Source: Temnopleurus reevesii (taxonomy: Eukaryota; Echinodermata; Echinoidea; Temnopleuroida; Temnopleuridae). Taken from it: DNA of 64,000 nt. The stretch is from positions 8,194 through 72,193 of the forward strand of contig BQKZ01002522.1 of NCBI GenBank assembly GCA_036244855.1, written 5' to 3'. This document shows positions 49,401-55,059 of this stretch, piece after piece. The notes under the pieces were generated by a model. It was not told where the DNA came from. It was given only the letters and a program-made list of their open reading frames with translations, and searched no databases. The position numbers and the translations under genes are program-made. How positions within the stretch are numbered: position 1 is the stretch's first letter; each line of letters begins with the position of its first letter.

Positions 49401-52400
49401 ACCTGGGTTGAGTGCAGCACACTATGGGTAAATTTCTTGCTGAAGGAAATTAACGCCCTGGGAGAGATTCGAACCACCGACCCTATAGTTAAGAGGCGAG
49501 AGTCCGAACCACTACACCACAACGCTCCCATGTTTAAAACGTATTAGCTAAAAATCAGGGAAATTTGTTTTAAAATAGTGGGAACCCTAAACAATGATAC
49601 ATGGACAGTGTTTCATTCAATTTATCTTATCACTGTCTGAATTATGTAGCTCTTTTTCCAGAGAATCAATACAAAGCGCTGCATGTAAAGAAAAACATTA
49701 GCTAAGTAATATGGCTATTGAGATGTTTCTTGAAAAGGGTGGATGATTTGGTATTAGGGAAAGATATGCGGAGAGATTATTCCAAAGTGGGGCCAAGGAC
49801 TGAAAAGATTGAAACCAGCCTGTGTTGGACTCAGGAAGCACATATGAATGAGCACAAAGTCATGTGGAATGAAGAGAAAGTTTCCCGCAGTTGAAACAGT
49901 GACGATTAGCCTTTATATTATGAAGTTTATCATTTATCTCTCATTTTTTTTCTGCGGACATAGCTCCCTTGCCAGTCAAAGTGAATACAGCTGCGACTAT
50001 AAAAGAGGAAGACGTCCCTTCATGGGTACGTGTAGCTGCCAAGCTTCTCAACTCAGGCACGGAGAATGCAGACTGGCTTTCCTTGGCCTACAGACTCGGT
50101 ATGTTGAATTTCGATAATTATATCTTGAGAGGTACTTAAGAATTTTTTCCCTGGATATAGCCCCCTTGCCAGTCAAAGTTAATACAGCTGCGACTATAAA
50201 AGAGGAAGACGTCCCTTCATGGGTACGTGTAGCTGCCAAGCTTCTTAATTAAGGTACAGAGAATGCAGACTGGCTGTCCCTGGCCTACAGGCTCGGTATG
50301 TTGAATTTTTACAGTTATTACCTGCGAGATACTTAAATAATTATGGATGGGATGTCTAAAGAAGAGCAGAATCGTGTTGCTTCACATCTAACAAAAATGG
50401 ACTGTAATTCTCGCCACTGACAATAAAAGAAAATTAAGAACCGCAGATGGCGCAATGCAGTTTTCAGAGTAAACAAGTCATGTGAGTCGAAAATACCCAC
50501 TTTTGTTTGTGGACATTTGTGTATGTGCGCTCCACGTAGTCAGGTTTTGATCTTTGATATTTCCTAACATCAATTATAATTATAATAGTTTGTTTCTTTG
50601 ATATATCTTCCCAACCACAACAGATTGATATCAATGGTATTGTGAGATATCGTTTGTTATCGCCTATTGTCGGTGCTGAGAGTTTTTTATCAGAAAAATC
50701 GCAAATAGAGTAATTTGTGATGGCAAAATGCAGTTCATTAATTTATTTATGCATGGCATGACAAACAAAGCTATTAGTTTTTAGTTGTTTAATTCAGCAT
50801 GATGAAGCAAACTTTATATCCAATCGGAAATACTTTGGTAGAGGATAGATTAATTTGAATAGTATTGCCTACCTCCAATTATGCGGATTAGCATCCCACC
50901 GCTGCCACCCTGTTTCAGAGTTGCCAACTGTTCCTAGGTATTAATAAAATCAGGTTAAAAAATACATGGGGGCTCCAAAATAGCACTCACAAAATTTGCT
51001 CTAGGGGCTATTTTTCAGGAGGAAAATGTGAAAAGGGCCCTCGTAAATTAAATAAGTATTTTTTACCGAGGATGTGATATATTTTTATGTAAATTGCTGA
51101 TTTTCTAAGACAATGCTTGGTTTGCCTGTTTGGTCATTCACATTTCGACTCTCATACATATTGCGGAAAGGTTGGCACCCCATAAAATAATGGTTTTCAG
51201 GCTTGTAACCATGTGAATCAGACTCACTTTACTTTGAGCAAAAGGACTGGCACAAAGTGAATAACTTCCATTCAAGCATTCACAACTGCCAGATGCATAT
51301 AAAAATCTCCTTTACTTTTGTTCTATGGGGGAAATGTCAAACTGGTGTCACACTTGTGCAATGAATGAACAGGGAAGTTTTTTTTGTAATCATGAAGCTA
51401 TTATAAATGCTTGAATGACTACTAATTTGTCCAATTCTTTTGACTCATCTGCACACAGTGATGTTGTTCAGCTTAAAAGCAATGTAGTTAATAGATTCTG
51501 TGGAGGAAATAGACTTGTGTTAAATGAGATTCTGTTTTCATATCACGTCCATGTTAGATCTTACACCTGAGCATTTATGCTGCAGGGAAATTGAAAATGA
51601 GGAGGAATCTGGCCACCCTCTAAAAGATAATTCATGGTTTGTCTCTTAATGCATTTCATTTTCAAGATGGGAAACTTCAAGTCGGCCTATGTATTGTTAA
51701 ATGATCATGTACTTTAGATGAACTTGCATGAAAATTAAACTAGAACACACACACACACACACACACACAAAATAAAATATTCAACACAAGGCATTATGTC
51801 AGTCTATTGTTTTAAGCCCTCTTGAACGAGCCAGTCATCCAATGTTCTAGAACCCATGCAAATAATTAAACTGCATCCATTCAAATTCAAATTTGTAAGA
51901 CTGCTAAAATCTATTGCTGCTTATTGTCCAGGTTACAAGAAAGCCAAGATACAGAAGTTGACAGAGGATGAGCCCAACCCAGCACTATGCATCTTGATTG
52001 ACTGGTTCCAAAGCAGTGGAAATACCGCCCTCTCTGTTGAGATGCTTCTCTCCTACCTGGAGCAGATGAAGCGTGATGATGTCATCGAGGTCGTCCAGAA
52101 GGGTCAAGGTAGGTCAAAGGTCATACTGGGTTCAAGTATTATTATTGTGCATCCTTATTGATTGTTCCAAAGCAGTGTCAGTACTGTTCTCTGTCTTCAT
52201 ATATGGAGAAGAAGAGAGGAATGATGTCATCGAGGTCGTACAGAACGGTCACGGTCGGTCAAAGGTTATTCAAGGGTCTGGATCTTGTCTCATGTTTCCT
52301 AATTGACTTAATGCCGTCCTTCTCTCCTATCTTGAACAGCTGAAGCGTGATGATGTCATAGAGGCCGTCCAGAAAAGCCAAGCAGAGCTGCCAACCAGTA

Positions 52401-54317
52401 CGGATTCCTTTCCACATTTCAACTCTATTACACATAGCAAGGGAGTGTTCAAATGAATAGATATTCAAGATCAATTTACAAGAGAAGAAGAATATAATCC
52501 AACACACCTGTTTCTCCGCGAAAACGCTTTATCATCCACTGGCATAAACTTTTTATTGATTTAGGGTGTGAATCAAATGAATGTTTTGCTGTTACAAAAT
52601 GTCATACCTCTCGATCTTATAAATAGCTTCCAGATGCTTTCCAGCTGATACCATTGATTCAAGGGTACAAAGAGGTGGTATTGTGGACGTAACAATGTAT
52701 CACTTAATTACTGATGGCGATATAATAAAGTACGCCATAAGAAAACGAAAGGGATGGAAAATACGGATTTTGGTTGGCAGCTCTGGCCAAGGTAGGTTAA
52801 AGGTCATACTGGGTTCTTATTCTTGTCTCGATGCATCATGATGGAATGGGTTCAAATCATTTTTGTTTTCCAGTCTGTAAAGTAAGAGAATCTTGTATAT
52901 CTTCCATGCCATTGCGGAAAAGATGATGGACTATTTATTTTCTATTGTAAATTTGACCATAATCCTTTCACTATCATGGCAGGTGTGAATAAAGCATCCC
53001 CCCTTTTCGGAATAGATGTTGGAATAAATTTTCCGTAGATTAATTTAACCATGATCATTTCCACTATCATCGCAGATGTAGACAAAGCGCCCCCTACAGT
53101 CTTCATCAGCTACAACTGGGGTATCCAGGAGGACGTCAGAGCGTTGAGGGATTATCTTGAACGGACTGGATTTCCCTGCTGGATGGACATTGGTCAGATG
53201 GGAGGAGGAGATCAGCTTTACAACAAGATTTATGAAGGCATTCACAATGCAAAGGTTGGTGAAGTTATTCTACATTTCCTTTTTATGTCTATGCCACCAC
53301 ATGGTGGTGCCGGAGGCATTATGTTTTGGGGTTTGTCTGTCTATCCGTCCATTTGTGCGTCCATGCATACGTCCATTCGAAACTTGTTAACGCGATAACT
53401 TTAGAACCACTGAACATATTTCTTTCAAAAATTTGTGTAGTTGCTGAATTTTATCGACTCTGTGATCCCCTCTGGGGTATAAGAGTACGAACACAAGTTT
53501 GAAAAATTAACACAGCTATTTGAATAGATTCAGGAAATATAATCTTAATAGTAATAGGTAAAAGTTTGCGTAAAATACATTTTAGTACAATGGATATATG
53601 TATATATATATATATATAGCAAACAACAACTACTAGACCCTATTAATATATTGGAGAGTAAGTGCTATATGAATTTTGTGTATTATTATTATTATGCCAT
53701 GTGGTAAAACTAGAATAAATCCAACACTTCATGCAAAAACAAAATATTTTTCAAAGACTTCTAGGAACACTTATCCTATTATTTTTAGGATGTAAAACAT
53801 CATGTATGTCCATAATATGACCAGTGAAGGTGGGTGTTCAGAGAAAATTAATTGAACCATTGAATGACATGAAGGAAACAAGCTTGATGGTGCTAAAATA
53901 AAATAAAGGTAATGAATAAAGGTTGAAAATTATTACAAGAAGTCTTGAAGTGTACATGTATATGTATTATTGAATGAGCTTGGTATGAATCAATGTCTCT
54001 TTTTTTAAATATATTTGTATGTCAATATTCCTTTAAAAATCTGATAAATAAATAAATTCCCCCTTCGTTTGCAGGTGTTTGTGTGCTGTATCACTCCACA
54101 GTACATTGTATCAGAGAACTGCAGCCGAGAGTTGAGCCTTGCGGATCAGCTTAAGAAACCCATCATCCCCATCATCTTCAGAAAGATTCCCTGGCCACCC
54201 CCTGGGGGCATGGCCTTAATTGTCTCTCAACTCATCTATGTAACCTTTGTTGGTAAGTTTGTGAGATAGATAGAGGGATGACCAGATGGATAGATAGAGA
54301 TAGAGAGAGAGAGAGAG

Positions 54318-54384
<67 letters not shown>

Positions 54385-55059
54385 CAGACACCCATCATTC
54401 CTATCATTTTCAGAAAGATTCCCTGGCCACCCCTTAGATGCATAGCTCTAATTGTCTCTCTATCACTTTTGTTGGTAAGTTGCCTGAATTGCCATAATTC
54501 TTCCCTGGAAATGTAATGAAATGTGCAAAATGGCCAGTTTACAAGGATAAGTGATTGTGATAAATGTTGGCATTACCATATGATGAATGTAGGCCAAATA
54601 CCAAATACGGCAAGATCTATTTTCACCCCACAACTAGTGGCAGCGGTGGGATTAAACCCACACCAGTCAATATATAAATGTACATGAAGATCCCTATTTC
54701 CTATGCATTTTACAAATCATTATCTAACCCCCTCTCTAGGGGTCGGAGGTCACGGTGGGTCAGGGATCAAAGCCGACAAGCAGCAGAAGTACCAGGACGT
54801 CATCAATCAGATCACTCGATACACCAAGCCCGTCAACGTCAAACCTGCAGTCAAGATCGAAGACTCTGCGGTCGAGATCATCACCACCAACAACTCACAG
54901 TCCCCTGCCTCCACGACGCCGCCAAGTCTGCGAAGCCCGAGTCGAGGGGAGTCCCTTCGGACTGGGAGTCTTGGGGGGAGTAGTCTGGCCGGAGGACGGG
55001 GCCAGAGGCAAGCGCAGCAGGTGGCTGTAACCAAGTGTACCGTATGTTCAATTCTGTAG
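27943..55059 (+). CDS. NHR-Roc-COR-Death-TIR multidomain Roco protein, 20 exons, 1,270 residues
   Basis: Twenty exons, all GT/AG and all phase-matched, sum to 3,813 bases including the stop: 27943-28432, 29708-29882 (or 31390-31564), 33071-33198 (or 34059-34186), 35140-35369, 36379-36603, 37287-37385, 38503-38688, 39921-40037, 40925-41068, 41800-42006, 42633-42797, 43397-43544 (or 43918-44065), 45229-45386, 45702-45794, 46609-46867, 49964-50098, 51932-52108, 53076-53254, 54075-54252, 54740-55059. Domains: NHR about 8-163; Roc about 195-515 (P-loop 205-213, WDFAGQ 403-408, GTH 495-497); COR about 550-855; Cys-rich 880-905; Death about 955-1043; TIR 1052-1160; tail ending CSIL. There are no leucine-rich repeats or kinase, unlike LRRK-type Roco proteins. 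The role, inferred from domains, is an intracellular immune or death signalling GTPase. The start is supported by an in-frame stop at 27898. Exon decay copies and assembly duplications surround several exons. Confidence 0.88.
28499..28731. repeat. hAT-like MITE in intron 1
   Basis: The ends CAGGGTGCTACA and the inverse TGGTAGCACCCTG enclose about 230 non-coding bases rich in cttgccc/gggcaag. The homologous segment near 30400 (…catcacacgctgaatgagtg…) lacks it, giving an empty-site comparison. Confidence 0.6.
29179..29313 (+). pseudogene. LINE reverse-transcriptase C-terminus fragment
   Basis: The frame reads RSRFYGYRSIQAAAAVFLNK, then LPIYIRNSNTVDNFKACLN, then stop, with an (ATT)n tract just upstream. 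It is the same family as the minus-strand remnant at 14296-14446 (shared FYGxRSxQAAAA and DNFKA). It is truncated at the 5' side and inactive, and lies inside Roco intron 1. Confidence 0.7.
29446..29645. repeat. Dispersed ~200-bp repeat ('caaactgtgaaaatttgagc' family)
   Basis: taaagggaaaccaacccctt … caaactgtgaaaatttgagc … cgttcaaaagttatgaattt recurs at 33780-33942 and, in reverse, at 6830-6960. It is non-coding. Confidence 0.6.
29708..29882 (+). CDS. Roco exon 2 (copy a): Roc P-loop
   Basis: Encodes residues 164-222. The beta strand RTRLMLVGQ runs into the G1/P-loop GQDRVGKTS (205-213), the nucleotide-binding loop of Roc GTPases. The acceptor is ttcctag and the donor gtaagt. It is 175 bases, phase 1 in and phase 2 out. 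An identical copy lies at 31390-31564, and since the length is not a multiple of three only one can be used per transcript. Confidence 0.85.
30907..31354. repeat. Tc-like MITE ends (cctgtctatagtggccac) carrying a SINE
   Basis: The left end gtcaatcctgtctatagtgg and the right end aacaggttttactgta are inverse. The SINE at 31048-31319 sits between them. Related arrays are at 57205-57450 and 57489-57665. Confidence 0.45.
31048..31319 (+). repeat. tRNA-derived SINE, copy 1 (plus)
   Basis: It begins with a degenerate tRNA-like head (B-box-like gtggttctagttcc). The body is shared by all copies (tgtgctgcactcaacccagg, tgaatgggtacctgg), and the tail is gcgctatataagaactgcat plus (ATT)n. Confidence 0.75.
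31390..31564 (+). CDS. Roco exon 2 (copy b), duplicate of 29708-29882
   Basis: The coding sequence is identical to copy a, and about 420 bases including the downstream intron match up to the n at 30113. The acceptor and donor are intact. It is best read as the other side of an unmerged contig overlap. Mutually exclusive exons are the biological alternative, but 100% identity argues against selection for two versions. Confidence 0.6.
32669..32951 (-). repeat. tRNA-derived SINE, copy 2 (minus)
   Basis: In reverse it has a tRNA-like head (ggtgccgtagtgtggtagta and a ggtccgagtcc B box), the common body, and the gcgctatataaattgcat tail. It lies in Roco intron 2. Confidence 0.8.
33071..33198 (+). 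CDS. Roco exon 3 (copy a): switch I region
   Basis: Encodes residues 222-264 (YNSGEVSTDGIDTMDACEIN then IQNATGWKVKDG…). The STDGID motif is the G2/switch I segment of Roc domains. It is 128 bases, phase 2 in and phase 1 out, between ttatttttag and gtaagt. A second copy at 34059-34186 differs by one synonymous base. Confidence 0.85.
33481..33656. repeat. MITE, GGGGTGTTGCT family, copy 2 (allelic copy at 34469-34644)
   Basis: The ends gggggtgttgctcaaaatca and the inverse ttttgaacaacaccccc enclose ttgcaa-rich arms. The 34469-34644 copy lies in the duplicated segment and is not an independent insertion. Confidence 0.7.
34059..34186 (+). CDS. Roco exon 3 (copy b)
   Basis: Same protein as copy a, with one silent AAA/AAG difference in a Lys codon. 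The surrounding intron shows scattered differences, as between alleles. It follows the single n at 33943. Confidence 0.6.
35140..35369 (+). CDS. Roco exon 4: basic/acidic low-complexity insert in Roc
   Basis: Encodes residues 265-341. A helix-like start (ESYTQALAINIAKVLWKKKK) is followed by Ser/Asp/Lys repeats (SKEDSKEDSKDD … DSSSDNNSDD). It is phase 1 in and phase 0 out, with acceptor aaatttcag. It forms part of an unusually long insertion between switch I and G3 and is a likely disordered, phosphorylatable linker. Confidence 0.85.
36050..36228. repeat. MITE, GGGGTGTTGCT family, copy 3
   Basis: ggggtgttgctcaaaatcaa … ttttgagcaacaccccc, with the same arm structure as 33481. It lies in the intron between exons 4 and 5. 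Confidence 0.7.
36379..36603 (+). CDS. Roco exon 5: acidic coiled segment and G3 motif
   Basis: Encodes residues 342-416. It begins with a Glu-rich heptad-like helix (QIEAEAEQLEDLTKSLDEET … VEKLLEEAEK) and ends IVLSIWDFAGQAVYYTTHQ. WDFAGQ (403-408) is the G3/switch II motif of Roc. It is phase 0 on both sides. Confidence 0.9.
36780..36910. repeat. SINE tail fragment and (AAT)n
   Basis: cttatatagcgcactttcca and gtgctcaaggcgct match the 3' body of the SINE family, bounded by aat/att runs. It is truncated. Confidence 0.6.
37040..37145. repeat. Purine-rich (AAG)n tract
   Basis: A run of gaagaa/aaaaag. It creates spurious lysine-rich and phenylalanine-rich frames on the two strands. Confidence 0.8.
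37287..37385 (+). CDS. Roco exon 6: Roc strand after switch II
   Basis: Encodes residues 417-449 (VFLSSRAVYIIVFNLTHDLD), the hydrophobic strand that follows the THQ of switch II in Roc domains. It is 99 bases, phase 0 on both sides. Confidence 0.88.
37730..38208. repeat. GATAGACCA-family MITE, copy 1
   Basis: It begins aagcgatagaccagttttgg and carries the shared body (ctgcagtaaatttattacca … aacacaacatgcttcacgta). It matches 60437-60960 in reverse orientation, but the far inverted end is missing. Intronic. Confidence 0.65.
38272..38475. repeat. CCGCCACC element with (CCGT)n core, n at 38358
   Basis: gcctccgccaccgtaaggtg … ggaggcattatgttttcggg … ccgtccgtccgt, closing with an inverse tggcggaggcata. 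Related copies are at 44807 and 53287. A single n lies at the end of the microsatellite. Confidence 0.65.
38503..38688 (+). CDS. Roco exon 7: Roc G4 motif
   Basis: Encodes residues 450-511, including LDFMDFWMRSIHAH and PPIFVVGTHRASLN. GTH (495-497) corresponds to the Roc G4 position, where Roco proteins carry THxD-like residues in place of the Ras NKxD. Here the fourth residue is Ala, so guanine specificity may be weakened. It is phase 0 on both sides. Confidence 0.9.
38838..38936 (+). pseudogene. Decayed tandem copy of exon 7 (3' half)
   Basis: The frame reads LNNAMFPLPIIATGNQKASL then NSDPGDQERM, aligning with exon 7's LDNTMLSPPIFVVGTHRASL and NSDPEEQARM. It has no acceptor matching exon 7's 5' side and is diverged. 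Part of the following intron (cagtaggg…tatgct) was duplicated with it. Confidence 0.8.
39921..40037 (+). CDS. Roco exon 8: Roc C-terminal helix region
   Basis: Encodes residues 512-550 (VEEKFLRIRQNLLGKPYLPH … FYAVENNIEEGDDEQ). In Roc domains this follows G4 and includes the strand ending the GTPase fold. It is phase 0 on both sides. Confidence 0.88.
40925..41068 (+). CDS. Roco exon 9: Roc-COR junction
   Basis: Encodes residues 551-598: a helix (VVKLRKHVEEIASKEPYMGE) and then IPLKWLRFQHQVADL, the characteristic IPxxWL…L start of the COR dimerisation domain. It is phase 0 on both sides. Confidence 0.9.
41089..41387 (-). repeat. tRNA-derived SINE, copy 3 (minus)
   Basis: In reverse: head ggcgccgttgtgtagtggtc, B-box-like ggttcgagttcc, the common body, tail agcgctatataaaagtcgtt. 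Confidence 0.8.
41650..41735 (+). pseudogene. Decayed upstream copy of exon 10
   Basis: catcacaactgaagctggtc, then ttctgaccatgctccacttc, matches exon 10 (residues GITTEAGLQTMLHFYQD) with substitutions and loss of the second half. It lies about 150 bases before the functional exon. Confidence 0.75.
41800..42006 (+). CDS. Roco exon 10: COR domain, N-terminal part
   Basis: Encodes residues 599-667: GITTEAGLQTMLHFYQDLGV and IIYYGGPG, then NTVILRPQWLVDIFRRVIT. This is the winged-helix-like COR segment (…L..LH..G.I.Y.……I.L.PQWL.D.) typical of Roco proteins. It is phase 0 on both sides. Confidence 0.9.
42633..42797 (+). CDS. Roco exon 11: COR domain, middle
   Basis: Encodes residues 668-722 (WTKLDEYGILQDRLLNHMWH, then EVLVGLMEKFDLLCER). 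The GIL…LL..W…LL.LMEKFDL pattern is a COR hallmark. It is phase 0 on both sides. Confidence 0.9.
42845..43145. repeat. GATAGACCA-family MITE, copy 2
   Basis: The segment aagatcagtttttggagaga … ctgcagtaaaactattacta … cacaacatgcttcatgta matches the 37730 and 60437 elements in order. It is diverged and intronic. Confidence 0.6.
43232..43312 (+). pseudogene. Decayed upstream copy of exon 12
   Basis: The segment reads SVDELSEGVSKDRSCYVPTR then LRECPDQD, against exon 12's NVDEPSQGVAKDRSYYVPSR then LRECLDQD. Its acceptor has mutated (gactgag in place of ttacag) and the reading frame ends soon after. Upstream intron sequence is shared too. It is repeated at 43753-43833 by the assembly duplication. 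Confidence 0.8.
43397..43544 (+). CDS. Roco exon 12 (copy a): COR domain
   Basis: Encodes residues 723-772, including RSYYVPSRLRECLDQDDLLA and FFITFNGFLP. The YxVPSxL segment is typical of COR. It is 148 bases, phase 0 in and phase 1 out, so it cannot be used together with its identical copy at 43918-44065. Confidence 0.85.
43918..44065 (+). CDS. Roco exon 12 (copy b)
   Basis: Base-for-base identical to copy a, within the exact 520-bp duplication. It is almost certainly the same genomic exon represented twice. Confidence 0.55.
44807..45110. repeat. CCGCCACC element, copy 2
   Basis: gcccccgccaccgtaagatg … ggcggagacattatgttttt … cgtccgtgcgtccg … ccatgataagttcaaaaccg. The same family as 38272 and 53287. 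Intronic. Confidence 0.6.
45229..45386 (+). CDS. Roco exon 13: COR C-terminal part
   Basis: Encodes residues 772-824 (DGLFHRILTRAVRWRQDQGG, then FFRQARFFLNDEHDALFEMA). The G-LF-R-L-R segment followed by a strand-rich region closes the COR domain. It is phase 1 in and phase 0 out. Confidence 0.9.
45702..45794 (+). CDS. Roco exon 14
   Basis: Encodes residues 825-855 (VMVLGVDIYDAEDQRTDAAK…). It continues the post-COR alpha/beta region. It is 93 bases, phase 0 on both sides. Confidence 0.85.
46076..46500. repeat. Diverged tandem duplication in intron 14, ~215-bp unit
   Basis: tatcaccatgtatggagaaa (46076) recurs as tatcaccatgtgtggataaa (46309). Both are followed in order by agtccaaacaatga-like, cttcaagcgaagaat-like and gaatgccttc segments. 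Confidence 0.7.
46609..46867 (+). CDS. Roco exon 15: cysteine-rich segment
   Basis: Encodes residues 856-942. It has the spaced Cys/His set ACPCNRRCSAHMKP … CSEEACLHFLSLDECL (Cys 883, 885, 889, 897, 902, 910; His 892, 904). The arrangement could bind zinc, but no named finger matches. It is phase 0 in and phase 1 out. It links COR to the Death domain. Confidence 0.88.
48186..48947. mobile_element. piggyBac-like MITE, TTAACCCTAA ends
   Basis: TTAACCCTAAAACTGCCGGG at the left and an inverse …CCCGGCTATATTAGGGTTAA at the right, both beginning with TTAA. A gggggttgaatcaacccccc stem lies just inside each end. It is 762 bp and non-coding, in Roco intron 15. Confidence 0.7.
49240..49529 (-). repeat. 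tRNA-derived SINE, copy 4 (minus), near full length
   Basis: In reverse: head gagcgttgtggtgtagtggt, B box ggttcgaatctc, the shared body, tail gcgctatataaattgcat with (ATT)n. It is the best-preserved copy in the window. Confidence 0.85.
49964..50098 (+). CDS. Roco exon 16: Death domain, first half
   Basis: Encodes residues 942-987 (EEDVPSWVRVAAKLLNSG, then NADWLSLAYRLG). The pattern W..A..L…..DW..LA..LG is the Death-domain opening. It is 135 bases, phase 1 in and out, so it is skippable without a frameshift. Confidence 0.9.
50161..50295 (+). pseudogene. Tandem copy of exon 16 with in-frame stop (possible poison exon)
   Basis: It is the same 135-base length, with about 90% identity, an acceptor (ggatatag) and an identical donor (gtatgttgaatttt), but TAA at 50250-50252 in the exon's frame (after AAKLLN). 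If spliced in after or in place of exon 16, it would end the protein within the Death domain. Confidence 0.85.
51745..51769. repeat. (CA)n microsatellite
   Basis: About 12 units of ac, in intron 16. Confidence 0.9.
51932..52108 (+). CDS. Roco exon 17: Death domain, second half
   Basis: Encodes residues 987-1046 (YKKAKIQKLTEDEP, ILIDWFQSSG, LLSYLEQMKRDDVIEVVQKG). The I..I…….A..LL..W……T...L...L….R.D….. layout completes the six-helix Death fold. It is phase 1 in and out. Confidence 0.9.
52148..52268 (+). pseudogene. Decayed copy 1 of exon 17
   Basis: gcatccttattgattgttcc … gatgtcatcgaggtcgtaca … tcggtcaaaggt follows exon 17's order, with a deletion in the middle and frame loss. Confidence 0.75.
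52326..52384 (+). pseudogene. Decayed copy 2 of exon 17 (3' end only)
   Basis: cctatcttgaacagctgaag, then cgtgatgatgtcatagaggc, matches the last 60 bases of exon 17 (YLEQMKRDDVIEVVQK). A shorter third trace (ggccaaggtaggttaaaggt) is near 52788. Confidence 0.75.
52962..53007 (+). pseudogene. Trace of a tandem copy of exon 18's 5' end
   Basis: cactatcatggcaggtgtga, then ataaagcatcccccc, resembles cactatcatcgcagatgtag, then acaaagcgccccct, at the exon 18 acceptor, including the splice site. Confidence 0.6.
53076..53254 (+). CDS. Roco exon 18: TIR domain, first half
   Basis: Encodes residues 1046-1105. PPTVFISYNWGIQEDVRALR gives TIR box 1 (VFISYN, 1054-1059). GFPCWMDIGQMGGGDQLYNK has the W-x-D…MGGGD…I pattern of many invertebrate TIR domains. 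It is phase 1 in and phase 0 out. The donor gttggt is weak. Confidence 0.9.
53287..53490. repeat. CCGCCACC element, copy 3
   Basis: tatgccaccacatggtggtg, ccggaggcattatgttttgg, then degenerate gtccgtcc-like repeats. It begins about 30 bases after the exon 18 donor. Confidence 0.6.
54075..54252 (+). CDS. Roco exon 19: TIR domain, second half
   Basis: Encodes residues 1106-1165: VFVCCITPQYIVSENCSREL, then SLADQLKKPIIPIIF. The SxNCxxE helix and KPIIPI strand are TIR box features. Glu 1124 is at the position of the catalytic glutamate in NAD-cleaving TIRs. It is phase 0 in and phase 1 out. Confidence 0.9.
54262..54386. repeat. (GATA)n microsatellite
   Basis: About 20 units of gata with gaga interruptions, between exon 19's donor and its decayed copy. 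Confidence 0.9.
54389..54478 (+). pseudogene. Decayed copy of exon 19 (3' half with donor)
   Basis: cccatcattcctatcatttt, then cagaaagattccctggccac … ttttgttggtaagttg, matches the end of exon 19 and its donor, with a small deletion and a frame break. Confidence 0.8.
54740..55059 (+). CDS. Roco exon 20: C-terminal tail and stop
   Basis: Encodes residues 1165-1270. A basic segment (GIKADKQQKYQDVINQITRY) is followed by a Ser/Pro/Gly-rich, probably disordered stretch (SPASTTPPSLRSPSRGESLR) and ends KCTVCSIL-stop. The last four residues fit a CaaX prenylation box with Leu at the end. The acceptor is cctctctag. It is phase 1 in, and the TAG is at 55057-55059. Confidence 0.85.

Noticed and set aside
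49240..49529. tRNA gene
   Set aside because: The tRNA-like A and B boxes belong to a multi-copy SINE with a long shared body and ATT tail; no cloverleaf gene was found.
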